From assembly GCA_910579115.1 (NCBI GenBank), contig CAJTSO010000016.1:1-41512 (forward strand): DNA of 41,512 nt. The letters run 5' to 3'. The notes under the pieces are model-generated. The model saw only the letters and a list, made by a program, of their open reading frames with translations, was not told where the DNA came from and did not search any database. Position numbers and translations under genes: made by a program. Below, piece by piece: positions 24,033-31,632 of the stretch (position 1 is its first letter; the number at the start of each line of letters is the position of its first letter). This stretch comes from an uncultured Selenomonadaceae bacterium. Lineage in GTDB: Bacteria > Bacillota > Negativicutes > Selenomonadales > Selenomonadaceae.

Positions 24033-25388
24033 TTACTTTTTCCGGCCTTCCCGCCACATTTGGAATTTCCATTTCAAGAAGCCCATTATACTGCCGTCGT
24101 GAATGGCGCTGTAAAGGTTTTTGTCCTCGATGCGTCCCTTGCGGCGGGCCAGGACCTGGAATTTTTCCTTGGAGTGGGTAAGCTTCCTGTTCTGATGCTC
24201 CAGGTCCTTTATCTGCCGCTTGGCGTGCTCCAGCTGTCCGGCGTAGTCGCGGACAAATTCCTTTTCCGCCACGCTCTGCTTCGCCGCCGTGGTGGCCAGA
24301 AAGTCACAGCGCTCATTGAAGGGGTTGCCGGAGTGTCCCTTTATCCACTGCCAGTCGATGGCATAGAGCGCCGTGAGCCGGGACAGCTCCTGCCACAAAT
24401 CTTCATTGGGCAGGGGGGTCTTGCGGGTATTGGCCGTGAGCCAAATCTTTTTTTCCGCCCCGTCGGTCAAATAGCGGCTGTCGGTGTTGATAACCACCCG
24501 CTGTCCTTCGTAAGAGATACCTTGCAGGGTTCGGAGAGCCGATACGGCGGCCAGCAGCTCCATCCGTTCGCTGGAGGTGGAGTCAACGCCGCCGGAGAGC
24601 TCTTTTTTATTGCCGTTGGGCAGGCAGATAACCGCCCCCCAGCCGCCGGCTCCGTCCTCCCTCACCAGACAGCCTCCGTCAGTGTAGATGACGATGGGCA
24701 TTTCATGAGGGTTCCTGAGGGCGGCAGTCCTGGTTCCCTTCCGCTCCGCCTGACGGCGGCGTTCCCGAAGCCTGGCTCCCTGAGCCGCGCCGTTGTAAGC
24801 TTTTTCGTAGGCCTCGTGCTCGTTGGAAAGGGGGCTGGCCGCGCCGGGATGACGCTTGAGGCGGCGGCTGACGGACAGGGGCCTGCCCCCTGCTGCCGAG
24901 GCGCCAAATTCCCTGGAGGGAGTCCTTCGCACCCGTTCAGGCAGGTGATGGCCGGGGACCGCCAGACTTTTTTTCGCCCAGGGAGGAGTCGCTATCGGTT
25001 CTCCCTGATTTTTTTTCGCGGCCGGGGCGGTCCCCGTCTGCTCCTTTTCCCTTTCAACCGGGAGTTTTTTCGTCTTGCGGCGCTTGTTCAGGTACCGCTC
25101 CGCCGCTTCTATATCGCTGAATTTCTTGCACTCCGCTCCTTCAAAGCCTCTCACCTGAGCGTCGCAGTCGGACAGGCTGTAGTAGATGCCCGGGGCCCGG
25201 CCCCGGCGGACGGCGTATATTCCCTTTTTGTCTATTTCCTCACCGGCCAGCCAGCGGCGGGCTTCGGCTACGGTTTTGAATTTTCTTCCTTCGGCTCCGG
25301 GGAACCCGTTCAGCTGGGCCTCGTACTCGCCGATGTCATAATAAATACCGGGTGCGTTACCCACACGCACCGCGTAGATCGTTGCCAT
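24033..25388 (-). CDS. rnhA: Ribonuclease H with two viroplasmin domains
   Basis: This 451-residue protein cuts RNA in RNA-DNA hybrids. Two N-terminal viroplasmin (RNase H1 N-terminal hybrid-binding) modules lie at about 3-45 and 56-100, each with the YAVRxGxAPGIYY pattern. After a basic linker, the RNase H domain (about 235-375) shows the four acidic catalytic residues: Asp in IYTDGG, Glu in SERMEL, Asp in NTDSRYL and Asp in NERCDFLA, plus the KGHSGN handle. A charged C-terminal extension of about 75 residues may form a coiled coil. GAGG stands 9 bases before the ATG. Confidence 0.92.
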   Translation of the reverse strand: MATIYAVRVGNAPGIYYDIGEYEAQLNGFPGAEGRKFKTVAEARRWLAGEEIDKKGIYAVRRGRAPGIYYSLSDCDAQVRGFEGAECKKFSDIEAAERYLNKRRKTKKLPVEREKEQTGTAPAAKKNQGEPIATPPWAKKSLAVPGHHLPERVRRTPSREFGASAAGGRPLSVSRRLKRHPGAASPLSNEHEAYEKAYNGAAQGARLRERRRQAERKGTRTAALRNPHEMPIVIYTDGGCLVREDGAGGWGAVICLPNGNKKELSGGVDSTSSERMELLAAVSALRTLQGISYEGQRVVINTDSRYLTDGAEKKIWLTANTRKTPLPNEDLWQELSRLTALYAIDWQWIKGHSGNPFNERCDFLATTAAKQSVAEKEFVRDYAGQLEHAKRQIKDLEHQNRKLTHSKEKFQVLARRKGRIEDKNLYSAIHDGSIMGFLKWKFQMWREGRKK

Positions 25389-25525
25389 AATTTATCCTCG
25401 TGGTTGCGTTTTTCATTTGAAATTTTATGTCTTTCATTCGATTTTTCCAGCGCTTCCCCCGTGGTGTCAGCGGTTCCATCCGCAATCCGCATCCATAGTC
25501 CGCGTTTCCTTCAGTAAAGCCGGCG

Positions 25526-26344
25526 TTATTGCGGGAAAAATTCTGCCTCTGCCGCTATGCAGAGGGCATGGTAAACCGGCAGGTGAAGCTCCTGAATCCG
25601 ATAGGTTTCCTCTTGGGGCACAGCGATGGTAATGTCGGCAATATCCTTCAGTCTGCCGCCGGATCTGCCGGTGAGGGCAATGGTGGTAATGTCCATGGCT
25701 TTCGCCAGCTCCACGGCGTAAATCACATTCGCGCTGCCGCCGCTGGTGGAAATGGCCAGAAGCACGTCTCCCTTCCGGCCGATACCGTAGACCTGCTGGG
25801 CGAAAACAAGATCCCCCGCCTGATCGTTGGCAAAGGCGGTGGGCAGCGACACCCCGGCCACCAGAGATACGGCAGCCAGGGGCTGCTGCAGGTTTTTCGC
25901 CAGATATTCGGCATGAGCGGGCGCCACGCTGGCCAGCTTGCCGGCAAAGTCCGGGGGAACCGGGCGTTTTTTCAAAAATCCCTTCATCAGCTCCCCCACG
26001 ATGTGCTCGGCGTCGGCGGCGCTGCCCCCGTTGCCGCAGGTGATGACCTTGTCGCCGTTTCTGTAGGCGGCGATGATCGCCTCCGCCCCGGCGGCAATGC
26101 TGTCCCGGCAAATCTCCAGCGCCGGATAGCGGCTTATGAGGCCCTCGATGGCCCCCTTCGTTTCCTGCTTCATTTTTCCCTCGGCTTTCCCCCGGACTGC
26201 ATCTCTGTCGAGAATGCTTTGCAGCTGGCGGATTGTTTTCAGATGAGTTTCATAATCAAGGTCGTTGGAGTCAAGGGGCAGCCGCTTTTTCAGGGCGTCT
26301 ATCTGGGCCGCGATACGGCTGCGGGCTTCGGTTGTAAGCGCCAT
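25526..26344 (-). CDS. SIS-domain sugar isomerase, GmhA-like
   Basis: A 272-residue protein. Residues about 80-270 form a SIS domain with GmhA hallmarks: ITCGNGGSAADAEHIVGE, LLAISTSGGSANVI and the metal/active-site region YRIQELHLPVYHALC. GmhA turns sedoheptulose 7-phosphate into heptose 7-phosphate for LPS core, which would fit a diderm cell. The first 75 residues are an extra helical region, and no hldE/gmhB lies nearby, so the substrate is uncertain. GGAG lies 7 bases before the ATG. It follows hydF by 71 bases on the same strand. Confidence 0.82.
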   Translation of the reverse strand: MALTTEARSRIAAQIDALKKRLPLDSNDLDYETHLKTIRQLQSILDRDAVRGKAEGKMKQETKGAIEGLISRYPALEICRDSIAAGAEAIIAAYRNGDKVITCGNGGSAADAEHIVGELMKGFLKKRPVPPDFAGKLASVAPAHAEYLAKNLQQPLAAVSLVAGVSLPTAFANDQAGDLVFAQQVYGIGRKGDVLLAISTSGGSANVIYAVELAKAMDITTIALTGRSGGRLKDIADITIAVPQEETYRIQELHLPVYHALCIAAEAEFFPQ

Positions 26345-26415
26345 TTTTTCTCCTTGGTTCTTGTTTTGGAAAAGCCGCCCTTACCAGCCCGCAGGGGGCG
26401 TCGTTAAGGTGCCCG

Positions 26416-27696
26416 TCATTCATCAGCGGGAAAGGCCACGTCGTCCAGGATCCCGGTCAGGGCGGCGATGGCGATGCCATAATTGGTCATCGGCACCGGC
26501 CGGGGGCCGTTTTTGGCCAGGGCCACCCGGCTCATGACCAGCTTCCGGTTGAACATACAGGCCCCGCAGTGAATGACCAGATGGCAGTCTGCCAGACTTT
26601 CCGGAAAATCCCGGCCGTTCACGAACTCCACCGTGAAATCATGGCCGAATTTCTTTTCCAGCAGCCGGGGGATTTTCACCCGGCCAATGTCCTCGTTTAC
26701 CGGCACATGGGCGCAGGCTTCCGCAATGACGATCTTCGCTCCGGGGGGAAGCCCGCCCTCCGCCAGCAGTACCTGCCGGGCAGACTGAAGGAAGTAGGCC
26801 AGGTCCCCCTTCTGGGCGGCAAAAAGGATGCTGAAGGAGGTGAGCATCGTTCCGGCTGGCACCTGGGGCCGGACAAGGCCAAAGACCTGAGAATCGGTGA
26901 TAATCAGCTTCGGCGGTTCCTTCAGGGCCGCCAACGACCGGGACAGACCCTCGGCGGTGGCCGCGATAACCGTCACATCCTTGTCCAGCAGCTCCCTTAT
27001 GGTCTCCACCTGAGGCAGGATGAGCCGCCCCACCGGCGCTTCCCTGTCCTGGGGCATCACCAGCAGGACGGTATCGCCGGTTTCGCAGAGCCCTCTCGTA
27101 AGGGGCAGGCGGCTCCGCTGCATTACTTCATCGCCGATAGTCTTCAAGGCGGCAAAGATGGCGTCTCTTCCCGGGGAGCTCTGCTCCCGGTCCTCCCGGC
27201 TGCTGACGGGGATGGACGGCCAGGCGGTGATCCCCGCCTGAGACAGCCGCTCCCTGACCAGGCTGGCAAGGGAGCCTCCCCCGTCCTCATAGGTATCGGC
27301 CCGGCTGACTATGGGGATGATGGGAGTGTCCGCCGCCGCCAGCCGCCGGGCCAGCTTTACTTCCTCCCCCATCTCCTGCCCGGAGAACAGCAGCAGAGCG
27401 ACGTCCGCCCGGCTGATACTCTGCTCGGTGGACTGGCGGCGGAGGCTCCCCAGCTCCGTATCATCGGCGATCCCCGGGGTGTCGATAAACAGCGCCGGCC
27501 CAATGTCCAGAAGCTCCATCACCTTTTCCACCGAATCGGTGGTGGTGCCCGGAACAGGGCTGACGATAGACTGCTGGCGGCCGGTGAGCAAATTCATCAG
27601 GGATGATTTACCCGCGTTTACCCGGCCGAATATGGCCACTGTGAGGCGGCGTCCCTTAGTAGCCGTCAGGGACGGCATTTTTTCCTGCTCACTCAT
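26416..27696 (-). CDS. hydF: [FeFe]-hydrogenase H-cluster maturation GTPase HydF
   Basis: HydF is the scaffold on which HydE and HydG build the 2Fe subcluster of [FeFe]-hydrogenase. The 426-residue protein has an N-terminal GTPase (G1 GRVNAGKSS at 24-32, G2 GTTTD, G3 DTPG at 72-75), a dimerisation domain and a C-terminal Fe-S domain with the CxH...HCxxC pattern (CAHVP and IHCGACMFNR), ending TNYGIAIAAL. The G4 position reads SRAD where NKxD is usual, which might weaken guanine selectivity. AAAGGAA stands 7 bases before the ATG. HydE, HydG and the hydrogenase are not in the window. Confidence 0.95.
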   Translation of the reverse strand: MSEQEKMPSLTATKGRRLTVAIFGRVNAGKSSLMNLLTGRQQSIVSPVPGTTTDSVEKVMELLDIGPALFIDTPGIADDTELGSLRRQSTEQSISRADVALLLFSGQEMGEEVKLARRLAAADTPIIPIVSRADTYEDGGGSLASLVRERLSQAGITAWPSIPVSSREDREQSSPGRDAIFAALKTIGDEVMQRSRLPLTRGLCETGDTVLLVMPQDREAPVGRLILPQVETIRELLDKDVTVIAATAEGLSRSLAALKEPPKLIITDSQVFGLVRPQVPAGTMLTSFSILFAAQKGDLAYFLQSARQVLLAEGGLPPGAKIVIAEACAHVPVNEDIGRVKIPRLLEKKFGHDFTVEFVNGRDFPESLADCHLVIHCGACMFNRKLVMSRVALAKNGPRPVPMTNYGIAIAALTGILDDVAFPADE

Positions 27697-27763
27697 TTCA
27701 TTTCCTTTTCCCCGTTCGCCGGATGCGGTATAACGGCAGGGTCCTTGAATGCAAAAAGGCAGA

Positions 27764-27800
27764 AATTGCCTTGCAATTTGCTAAAAGACTGCATTATAAT
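27764..27800 (+). promoter_or_regulatory. Promoter with palindromic operator-like block, plus strand
   Basis: AATTGCCTTGCAATT, 16 bases, TATAAT (27795-27800). 32 or so of 37 positions match the ndk promoter block. It points toward the gene at 28029 with a long leader; it also lies 70 bases upstream of the divergent hydF. Confidence 0.65.
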
Positions 27801-27978
27801 GCCATTGTTTAAGAGAATTTCCCCGGAAATTTTCTTCATATCAGCATTCAAGGGCCGGGAGCCGTTATAATCAACGAAGCGATTGAAGACATAAAGCGAC
27901 AATGTAAGTATATCATGTTGTCCGCTGGTTATCAATTGAATTTATCATAAGGGCCGGGCCGTTGAAGCTGCCGAAGGG

Positions 27979-28015
27979 AAATGCTTTGCAATTTCCGGAA
28001 AAAACCGCAAAATAA
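27979..28015 (+). promoter_or_regulatory. Second, weaker copy of the operator-like block before the 28.0-kb gene
   Basis: AAATGCTTTGCAATT aligns with the palindrome at the same distance, but the -10 position reads AAATAA, so it may be an operator without its own promoter. Confidence 0.4.
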
Positions 28016-28028
28016 GGCAGGAATTTCT

Positions 28029-28628
28029 ATGGATTATACAAATTTTGAAACCGGCGGGACCTTTCCCCTGCCCATTAAAGCCAAGGGAGACGGGGGACTG
28101 TTTCAGGTGGATGTGAACGGCGCCATGTTCATCCTCCAGCTGTCCCGGACCGACGTGATCGCCCGGGAGGCTTTCCGGACCGGGGAGATCGAGCTGGCCC
28201 TGGCGGAAGCGGAGGACATTCTGCTGCTTCTCTACCGGATAGACGGCATCTTCCGGGAGGGCTGGGGAGACGCTCCCCTGACGGGCCATCTGGTGGCCGG
28301 GGAGCAGCTTCCCACGGAAAAGTCCCTGGAGGACGAAACGCTCCACCTCTACTTTGTGGATTCCCGGCTGAACATCCTCCTGGCTCTCCGGCAGGCTTCC
28401 GTAAAAAACGAGGCCGGAAAATGCCAGCTTACCGGCGACTTCTGGGGACTGGTGAAGAAGCACGCCCTGGCCGCCGCAGCCGATCCCGATGAATACGGCC
28501 GGGATTTCAACCGGCGGCTGGGTAACGTCTATCGAAGCTACAGCCCGGAGCAGCTGGCGGGCATGGCCCAGGCCAGGCTGAAAATTTTTTCTGCCCTGCC
28601 GGCTCACTCCGACCCCGGCAAGCAGTAA
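28029..28628 (+). CDS. Hypothetical protein
   Basis: A 199-residue soluble protein starting MDYTNFETGG, with no signal peptide or membrane helix. The sequence reads as a folded alpha/beta protein (FQVDVNGAMFILQLSR, then ELALAEAEDILLLLYRID and ETLHLYFVDSRLNILLALRQ), but I recognise no domain. Start at 28029 with AGGCAGGA about 7-14 bases upstream. It lies downstream of two operator-like blocks and upstream of the folate genes on the same strand, separated from them by 390 bases of structured DNA. Confidence 0.75.
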   Translation: MDYTNFETGGTFPLPIKAKGDGGLFQVDVNGAMFILQLSRTDVIAREAFRTGEIELALAEAEDILLLLYRIDGIFREGWGDAPLTGHLVAGEQLPTEKSLEDETLHLYFVDSRLNILLALRQASVKNEAGKCQLTGDFWGLVKKHALAAAADPDEYGRDFNRRLGNVYRSYSPEQLAGMAQARLKIFSALPAHSDPGKQ

Positions 28629-28669
28629 AAACAGAGATTACAAAGCCATCTCTACCATGATGTGAAACC

Positions 28670-28807
28670 GCGGCATAACGGTCTGTAAAGAAACTGTTTA
28701 TTAACGCCGGTGCCTGGTGATTGACAAGCAAACCTGCGCAGTCAGAGCCTGGCGCCGTTGCGTTAATAATCAAACGCAACGGTGCTTCTGTCAGACTGTT
28801 ATGCCGC
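28670..28807. repeat. Nested inverted repeats (hairpin-forming element)
   Basis: Outer arms GCGGCATAACGGTCTG (28670-28685) and CAGACTGTTATGCCGC (28792-28807) match at 15 of 16 positions. Nested inside is GCGCCGTTGCGTT/AACGCAACGGTGC (28752-28764 with 28773-28785). The remaining part of the 393-bp gap has another weaker hairpin, TTATCCAC...GTGGATAA (28902-28973), and no gene. Confidence 0.7.
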
Positions 28808-29021
28808 AAAGCACCACCCGAACATCTGATTTCCCACAGAACCGAAAACCTGATAATATTTACACCGCAACAGTACCTGACGAAAACCCGCTCTCGCTCG
28901 ATTATCCACACAGCGACACTCAGCTCCGACTTCGCAAGCCTGCTTGTCGATTGCTAAGCGCCGGCGTGGATAAACGGTTTTCTTTCAGACGCTGTTGCCG
29001 GTGTTTTCATAGGAGACAACC

Positions 29022-29387
29022 ATGACAATCATCAAAAAATTTTCCTTTGACGCCGCCCACTACCTCCCCTCCTACGAGGGCAAATGCGAGCGCCTCCACG
29101 GCCACACCTACCGGCTGACCGTGATGCTGGAGGGCGTCCCCGACCAGGAGGGCATGGTCTTTGACTTCATAAAGCTGAAGCGGATCGTCAACGAAACCAT
29201 CATCGAAAAATTTGATCACAGCTGCCTCAACGACTTCCTCCCCTGCCCCTCAGCGGAAAACATCGCCGTCTACATCTGGCAGGAGCTGGAACCATTGGTA
29301 GCCACCAGCCACAGCCGCCTCTCGGAAATCGAGGTCTGGGAGACGAAAACCAGCGGCTGCCGATACAGAGGAGAAAAAATCTCATGA
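29022..29387 (+). CDS. queD: 6-pyruvoyl-tetrahydropterin synthase family protein (QueD/PTPS-III-like)
   Basis: A 121-residue COG0720 protein. Zinc ligands are the His of FDAAHYL and the HGH of LHGHTY; the catalytic region reads KCERLHGH, so both the QueD Cys (CxxxHGH) and the Glu of PTPS-III enzymes (ExxHGH) are present, where E. coli QueD has Gly. CSAENIA...and CRYRGE close the fold. QueD makes 6-carboxytetrahydropterin for queuosine; PTPS-III forms can make 6-hydroxymethyl-dihydropterin and replace FolB. The stop overlaps the folP start (ATGA), and folK follows, which supports a folate role. AGGAG lies 8 bases before the ATG. Confidence 0.9.
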   Translation: MTIIKKFSFDAAHYLPSYEGKCERLHGHTYRLTVMLEGVPDQEGMVFDFIKLKRIVNETIIEKFDHSCLNDFLPCPSAENIAVYIWQELEPLVATSHSRLSEIEVWETKTSGCRYRGEKIS

Positions 29388-30616
29388 CCAGCGCGCCATT
29401 TCTCCTGCGGCTCCCCGCCGCTTCCGCTTTCGAGGAAATATCCGCCATCGGAGCCGACAAGGGCAGCCTGCCGATCCTTACGGAAAAGGCGGAAATCATC
29501 CCCCTGAAAATCACCGGCCTGCGCGCCCCCGCCGCCAACATCATCAAGCAGGAGCTGCTCTCCGCCGGAGGGGACGCCGTCACCCCCAGGGGCTGCGTAA
29601 ACTGCGCCCTGGAAACCTGCGACATCCTCATGCTGGCCACGATCCGGCAATACCGCCGCCTGCTGGGAAAAATTTCCGCCATGCCTTACTTTGGCCTCAA
29701 GGAGGTTACCGCCCAACTGGGGGATATGCTGTCCCAAATTTCTCCCCAAAAGGACAGCCAGCCCGTCACCACCCTGGCGGATGGCCGGGTCATAACCTAC
29801 GGCCAGCTGGCGATCATGGGGATTCTCAACGTCACCCCCGACTCCTTCTACGAGGGCAGTCGGATAAACGGCGGCGGCCCGCTGCTGGCCGCGGCGGAAA
29901 AAATGTTGCGGGAAGGCGCGGCCATCCTGGACCTGGGGGCGGAATCCACCCGGCCCGGCTCCGCCCCCGTCAGCGGCGAAGAGGAGCGCCGCCGCCTGAT
30001 CCCCGCCGTCAAACTCCTCCACGACCATTTCCCGGAAGCGGTCATCTCCGTGGACACCTATCGGGCTGATACCGCCCGGGAAGCCATCGCCGCCGGGGCC
30101 CACCTCATAAACGACGTCACCGCCATGGAAAAAGACCCCTCCATGGCGGATCTGGCAGTAGAGAGCGGCATCCCCATCATCCTGATGCACATGCGGGGCA
30201 CTCCCGCCGATATGCTGAACGAGGAAAATACCCGCTACGAGGACATCACCGCCCAGGTAACCGCTTACCTGCTTGAGCGGGCAAACCTCCTCCGGCGGCG
30301 GGGAGTGGGCAAGGACAAGATAATCCTCGACCCGGGCATCGGCTTTGCCAAAGACACGGCCCAGAACCTCACCCTCCTGCGGAATCTCGTCAGCCTCACC
30401 GCCTACGGCTATCCCGTCCTGCTGGCCGCCTCCCGGAAAACCGTCATCGGCCAGACTCTGGGGGGCCTGCCCCCTCAGGAAAGGCTGGAGGGCACCATTG
30501 CCGCCAGCTGCGCCGCCGTCTACGCCGGAGCCCACCTGATCAGGGTTCACGACGTGGCGGAAAACCTCCGGGCGGTCAGAATGACGGAGGCAATCCTCCG
30601 GGGAACAAACGGTTAA
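29384..30616 (+). CDS. folP: Dihydropteroate synthase with N-terminal extension
   Basis: FolP joins 6-hydroxymethyl-dihydropterin diphosphate to p-aminobenzoate. The C-terminal 270 residues are a TIM barrel with MGILNVTPDSF (about 145-155), DLGAESTRPGS, SVDTYRA, LINDVTAM, ILMHMRGTP and RVHDV near the end. The first 130 residues form a separate domain with several Cys (GCVNCALETC) that is common in anaerobic Firmicutes FolP proteins but has no known role. Four-base overlap with the queD-like gene. A type I toxin-antitoxin candidate separates it from folK. Confidence 0.94.
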   Translation: MTSAPFLLRLPAASAFEEISAIGADKGSLPILTEKAEIIPLKITGLRAPAANIIKQELLSAGGDAVTPRGCVNCALETCDILMLATIRQYRRLLGKISAMPYFGLKEVTAQLGDMLSQISPQKDSQPVTTLADGRVITYGQLAIMGILNVTPDSFYEGSRINGGGPLLAAAEKMLREGAAILDLGAESTRPGSAPVSGEEERRRLIPAVKLLHDHFPEAVISVDTYRADTAREAIAAGAHLINDVTAMEKDPSMADLAVESGIPIILMHMRGTPADMLNEENTRYEDITAQVTAYLLERANLLRRRGVGKDKIILDPGIGFAKDTAQNLTLLRNLVSLTAYGYPVLLAASRKTVIGQTLGGLPPQERLEGTIAASCAAVYAGAHLIRVHDVAENLRAVRMTEAILRGTNG

Positions 30617-30626
30617 TATCCCCCCC

Positions 30627-30655
30627 TTGAAATCCCAAAATCTCTATGATATAAT
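30627..30655 (+). promoter_or_regulatory. Promoter of candidate antitoxin RNA
   Basis: TTGAAA (30627-30632), 17-base spacer, TATAAT (30650-30655): near-perfect consensus, starting 11 bases after the folP stop. Confidence 0.85.
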
Positions 30656-30661
30656 CCAAAT

Positions 30662-30748
30662 AGAAAAAGGGTCACCGGCAGACGGTGCCTCTCGTTGTGT
30701 GATACTAAGACCGCGCAAGTTGGGGCCTGGGCGGTCTTAGTGTTTTCT
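30662..30748 (+). ncRNA. Candidate antisense antitoxin RNA of the second type I system
   Basis: A short RNA of about 85 nt from a consensus promoter to a terminator hairpin, with no coding frame. It is antisense to the 3' untranslated region and the last codons of the peptide gene on the other strand. Its first hairpin (CACCG-GCAGA-CGGTG) is closely matched, as an inverted DNA repeat, in the toxin leader at 30870-30905. Overlap at the 3' ends is the layout of TxpA/RatA and BsrG/SR4. Confidence 0.7.
30704..30747 (+). terminator. Terminator of the antitoxin RNA
   Basis: Perfect 11-bp stem ACTAAGACCGC/GCGGTCTTAGT with a GC-rich loop, then GTTTTCT. The toxin stop codon lies in its right arm. Confidence 0.85.
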
Positions 30749-30826
30749 GGATCCTAATGCTATTCCTAGAGAAATGCTGCTCAATACTAAAGCTATAATA
30801 TTGATAAACAAATCAGTAGTCAGCAT
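30737..30826 (-). CDS. 29-residue hydrophobic peptide, candidate type I toxin
   Basis: The frame MLTTDLFINI-IALVLSSISL-GIALGSRKH is a single membrane helix with a basic end, as in Fst/TxpA/BsrG and holin-like toxins. AGGAGGTGAT, a full anti-SD match, ends 5 bases before the ATG. The mRNA would start near 30914 at a 5' hairpin (CGGGG/CCCCG) and end at a hairpin plus T5 at 30690-30662, giving a long untranslated 3' part. A short antisense RNA overlaps that 3' part. It interrupts the folP-folK pair. Toxicity is inferred. Confidence 0.75.
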   Translation of the reverse strand: MLTTDLFINIIALVLSSISLGIALGSRKH

Positions 30827-30920
30827 AGTATCACCTCCTATCCTTCGGTATGTTTCAACCGATTGATACGAGGAGCACCGCCTGCCATTTACCAGTGACC
30901 CGGGGAATAACCCCGCTGAG

Positions 30921-30949
30921 ATTATAGTACAGATTTGCCAAATAGGCAA
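30921..30949 (-). promoter_or_regulatory. Promoter of the toxin mRNA
   Basis: Minus strand TTGCCT (30949-30944), 17-base spacer, TATAAT (30926-30921). Confidence 0.85.
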
Positions 30950-30977
30950 TATTGTTATTTTTATCCGGAAAAACCTT

Positions 30978-31397
30978 ATGGCCACTGCTTATATCGCCCT
31001 GGGCTCCAATCTGGGAGACAGAAAAAAAAATCTTACCACCGCTCTGTTCCATCTTGTCCGGGAGCCCCGTATCATCCTGGAAAAGCTCTCATCCTTTATC
31101 GAAACGAAGCCCTACGGCGTCACCGACCAGCCGGATTTTCTCAACGGCTGCTGCCGGATCTGGACGGATCTTTCACCCCGCCAGCTGCTGACCGCCCTCC
31201 AGGCCATCGAGGACAAAATGGGCCGGGTCCGGACCCGCCGCTGGGGCGAGCGGATCATCGACCTGGACATCCTTCTCTACGACGATATTACCGTGAATGA
31301 TCCGGATTTGGTTATCCCCCACCCGGATATGAAAAACCGTGCCTTCGTGCTGGAGCCCCTGAAGGAAATCGCCCCCGACCTGACGGCGAAGCTATAA
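30978..31397 (+). CDS. folK: 2-amino-4-hydroxy-6-hydroxymethyldihydropteridine diphosphokinase
   Basis: FolK pyrophosphorylates 6-hydroxymethyl-dihydropterin, making the substrate of FolP. The 139-residue protein has AYIALGSNLGDR, the pterin-binding KPYGVTDQPDFLN, and the signature RTRRWGERIIDLDILLYDD followed by IPHPDMKNRAFVL. Length is typical for monofunctional HPPK. Ribosome binding site is weak (GGAAAA). It probably belonged to one operon with queD and folP before the toxin-antitoxin insertion; its present promoter is unclear. Confidence 0.96.
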   Translation: MATAYIALGSNLGDRKKNLTTALFHLVREPRIILEKLSSFIETKPYGVTDQPDFLNGCCRIWTDLSPRQLLTALQAIEDKMGRVRTRRWGERIIDLDILLYDDITVNDPDLVIPHPDMKNRAFVLEPLKEIAPDLTAKL

Positions 31398-31403
31398 ACC
31401 ATA

Positions 31404-31468
31404 AAAAAATAATCCTCCTTTTGACGAGCCGGTCATTCACCGGTTCCCCGAGAGGAGGATTTTATTTT
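31404..31468. terminator. Terminator after folK
   Basis: AATCCTCCT/AGGAGGATT outer stem with an inner CCGGT/ACCGG hairpin; A- and T-rich flanks on either side allow both directions. Confidence 0.8.
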
Positions 31469-31632
31469 GCGCCGGGGCCGGGTATACTGCCGCCCTGCCC
31501 CGTAAAAATTCTTACGGCTTGTCCCGAAAGTAAACCAAACCACCGGCCCGTGTTATCGTTGTCTTTCCTTTCCCCACCCGCCTCCGAAGGAGCGGAGACA
31601 GAGCCGGGAATCCTGCCGCGGCCGGAAGTCCT

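Noticed and set aside
28808..29021. A preQ1 or THF riboswitch before the queD-like gene
   Set aside because: I could not find the short preQ1 pseudoknot core or the THF conserved loops; the hairpins present are simple inverted repeats.
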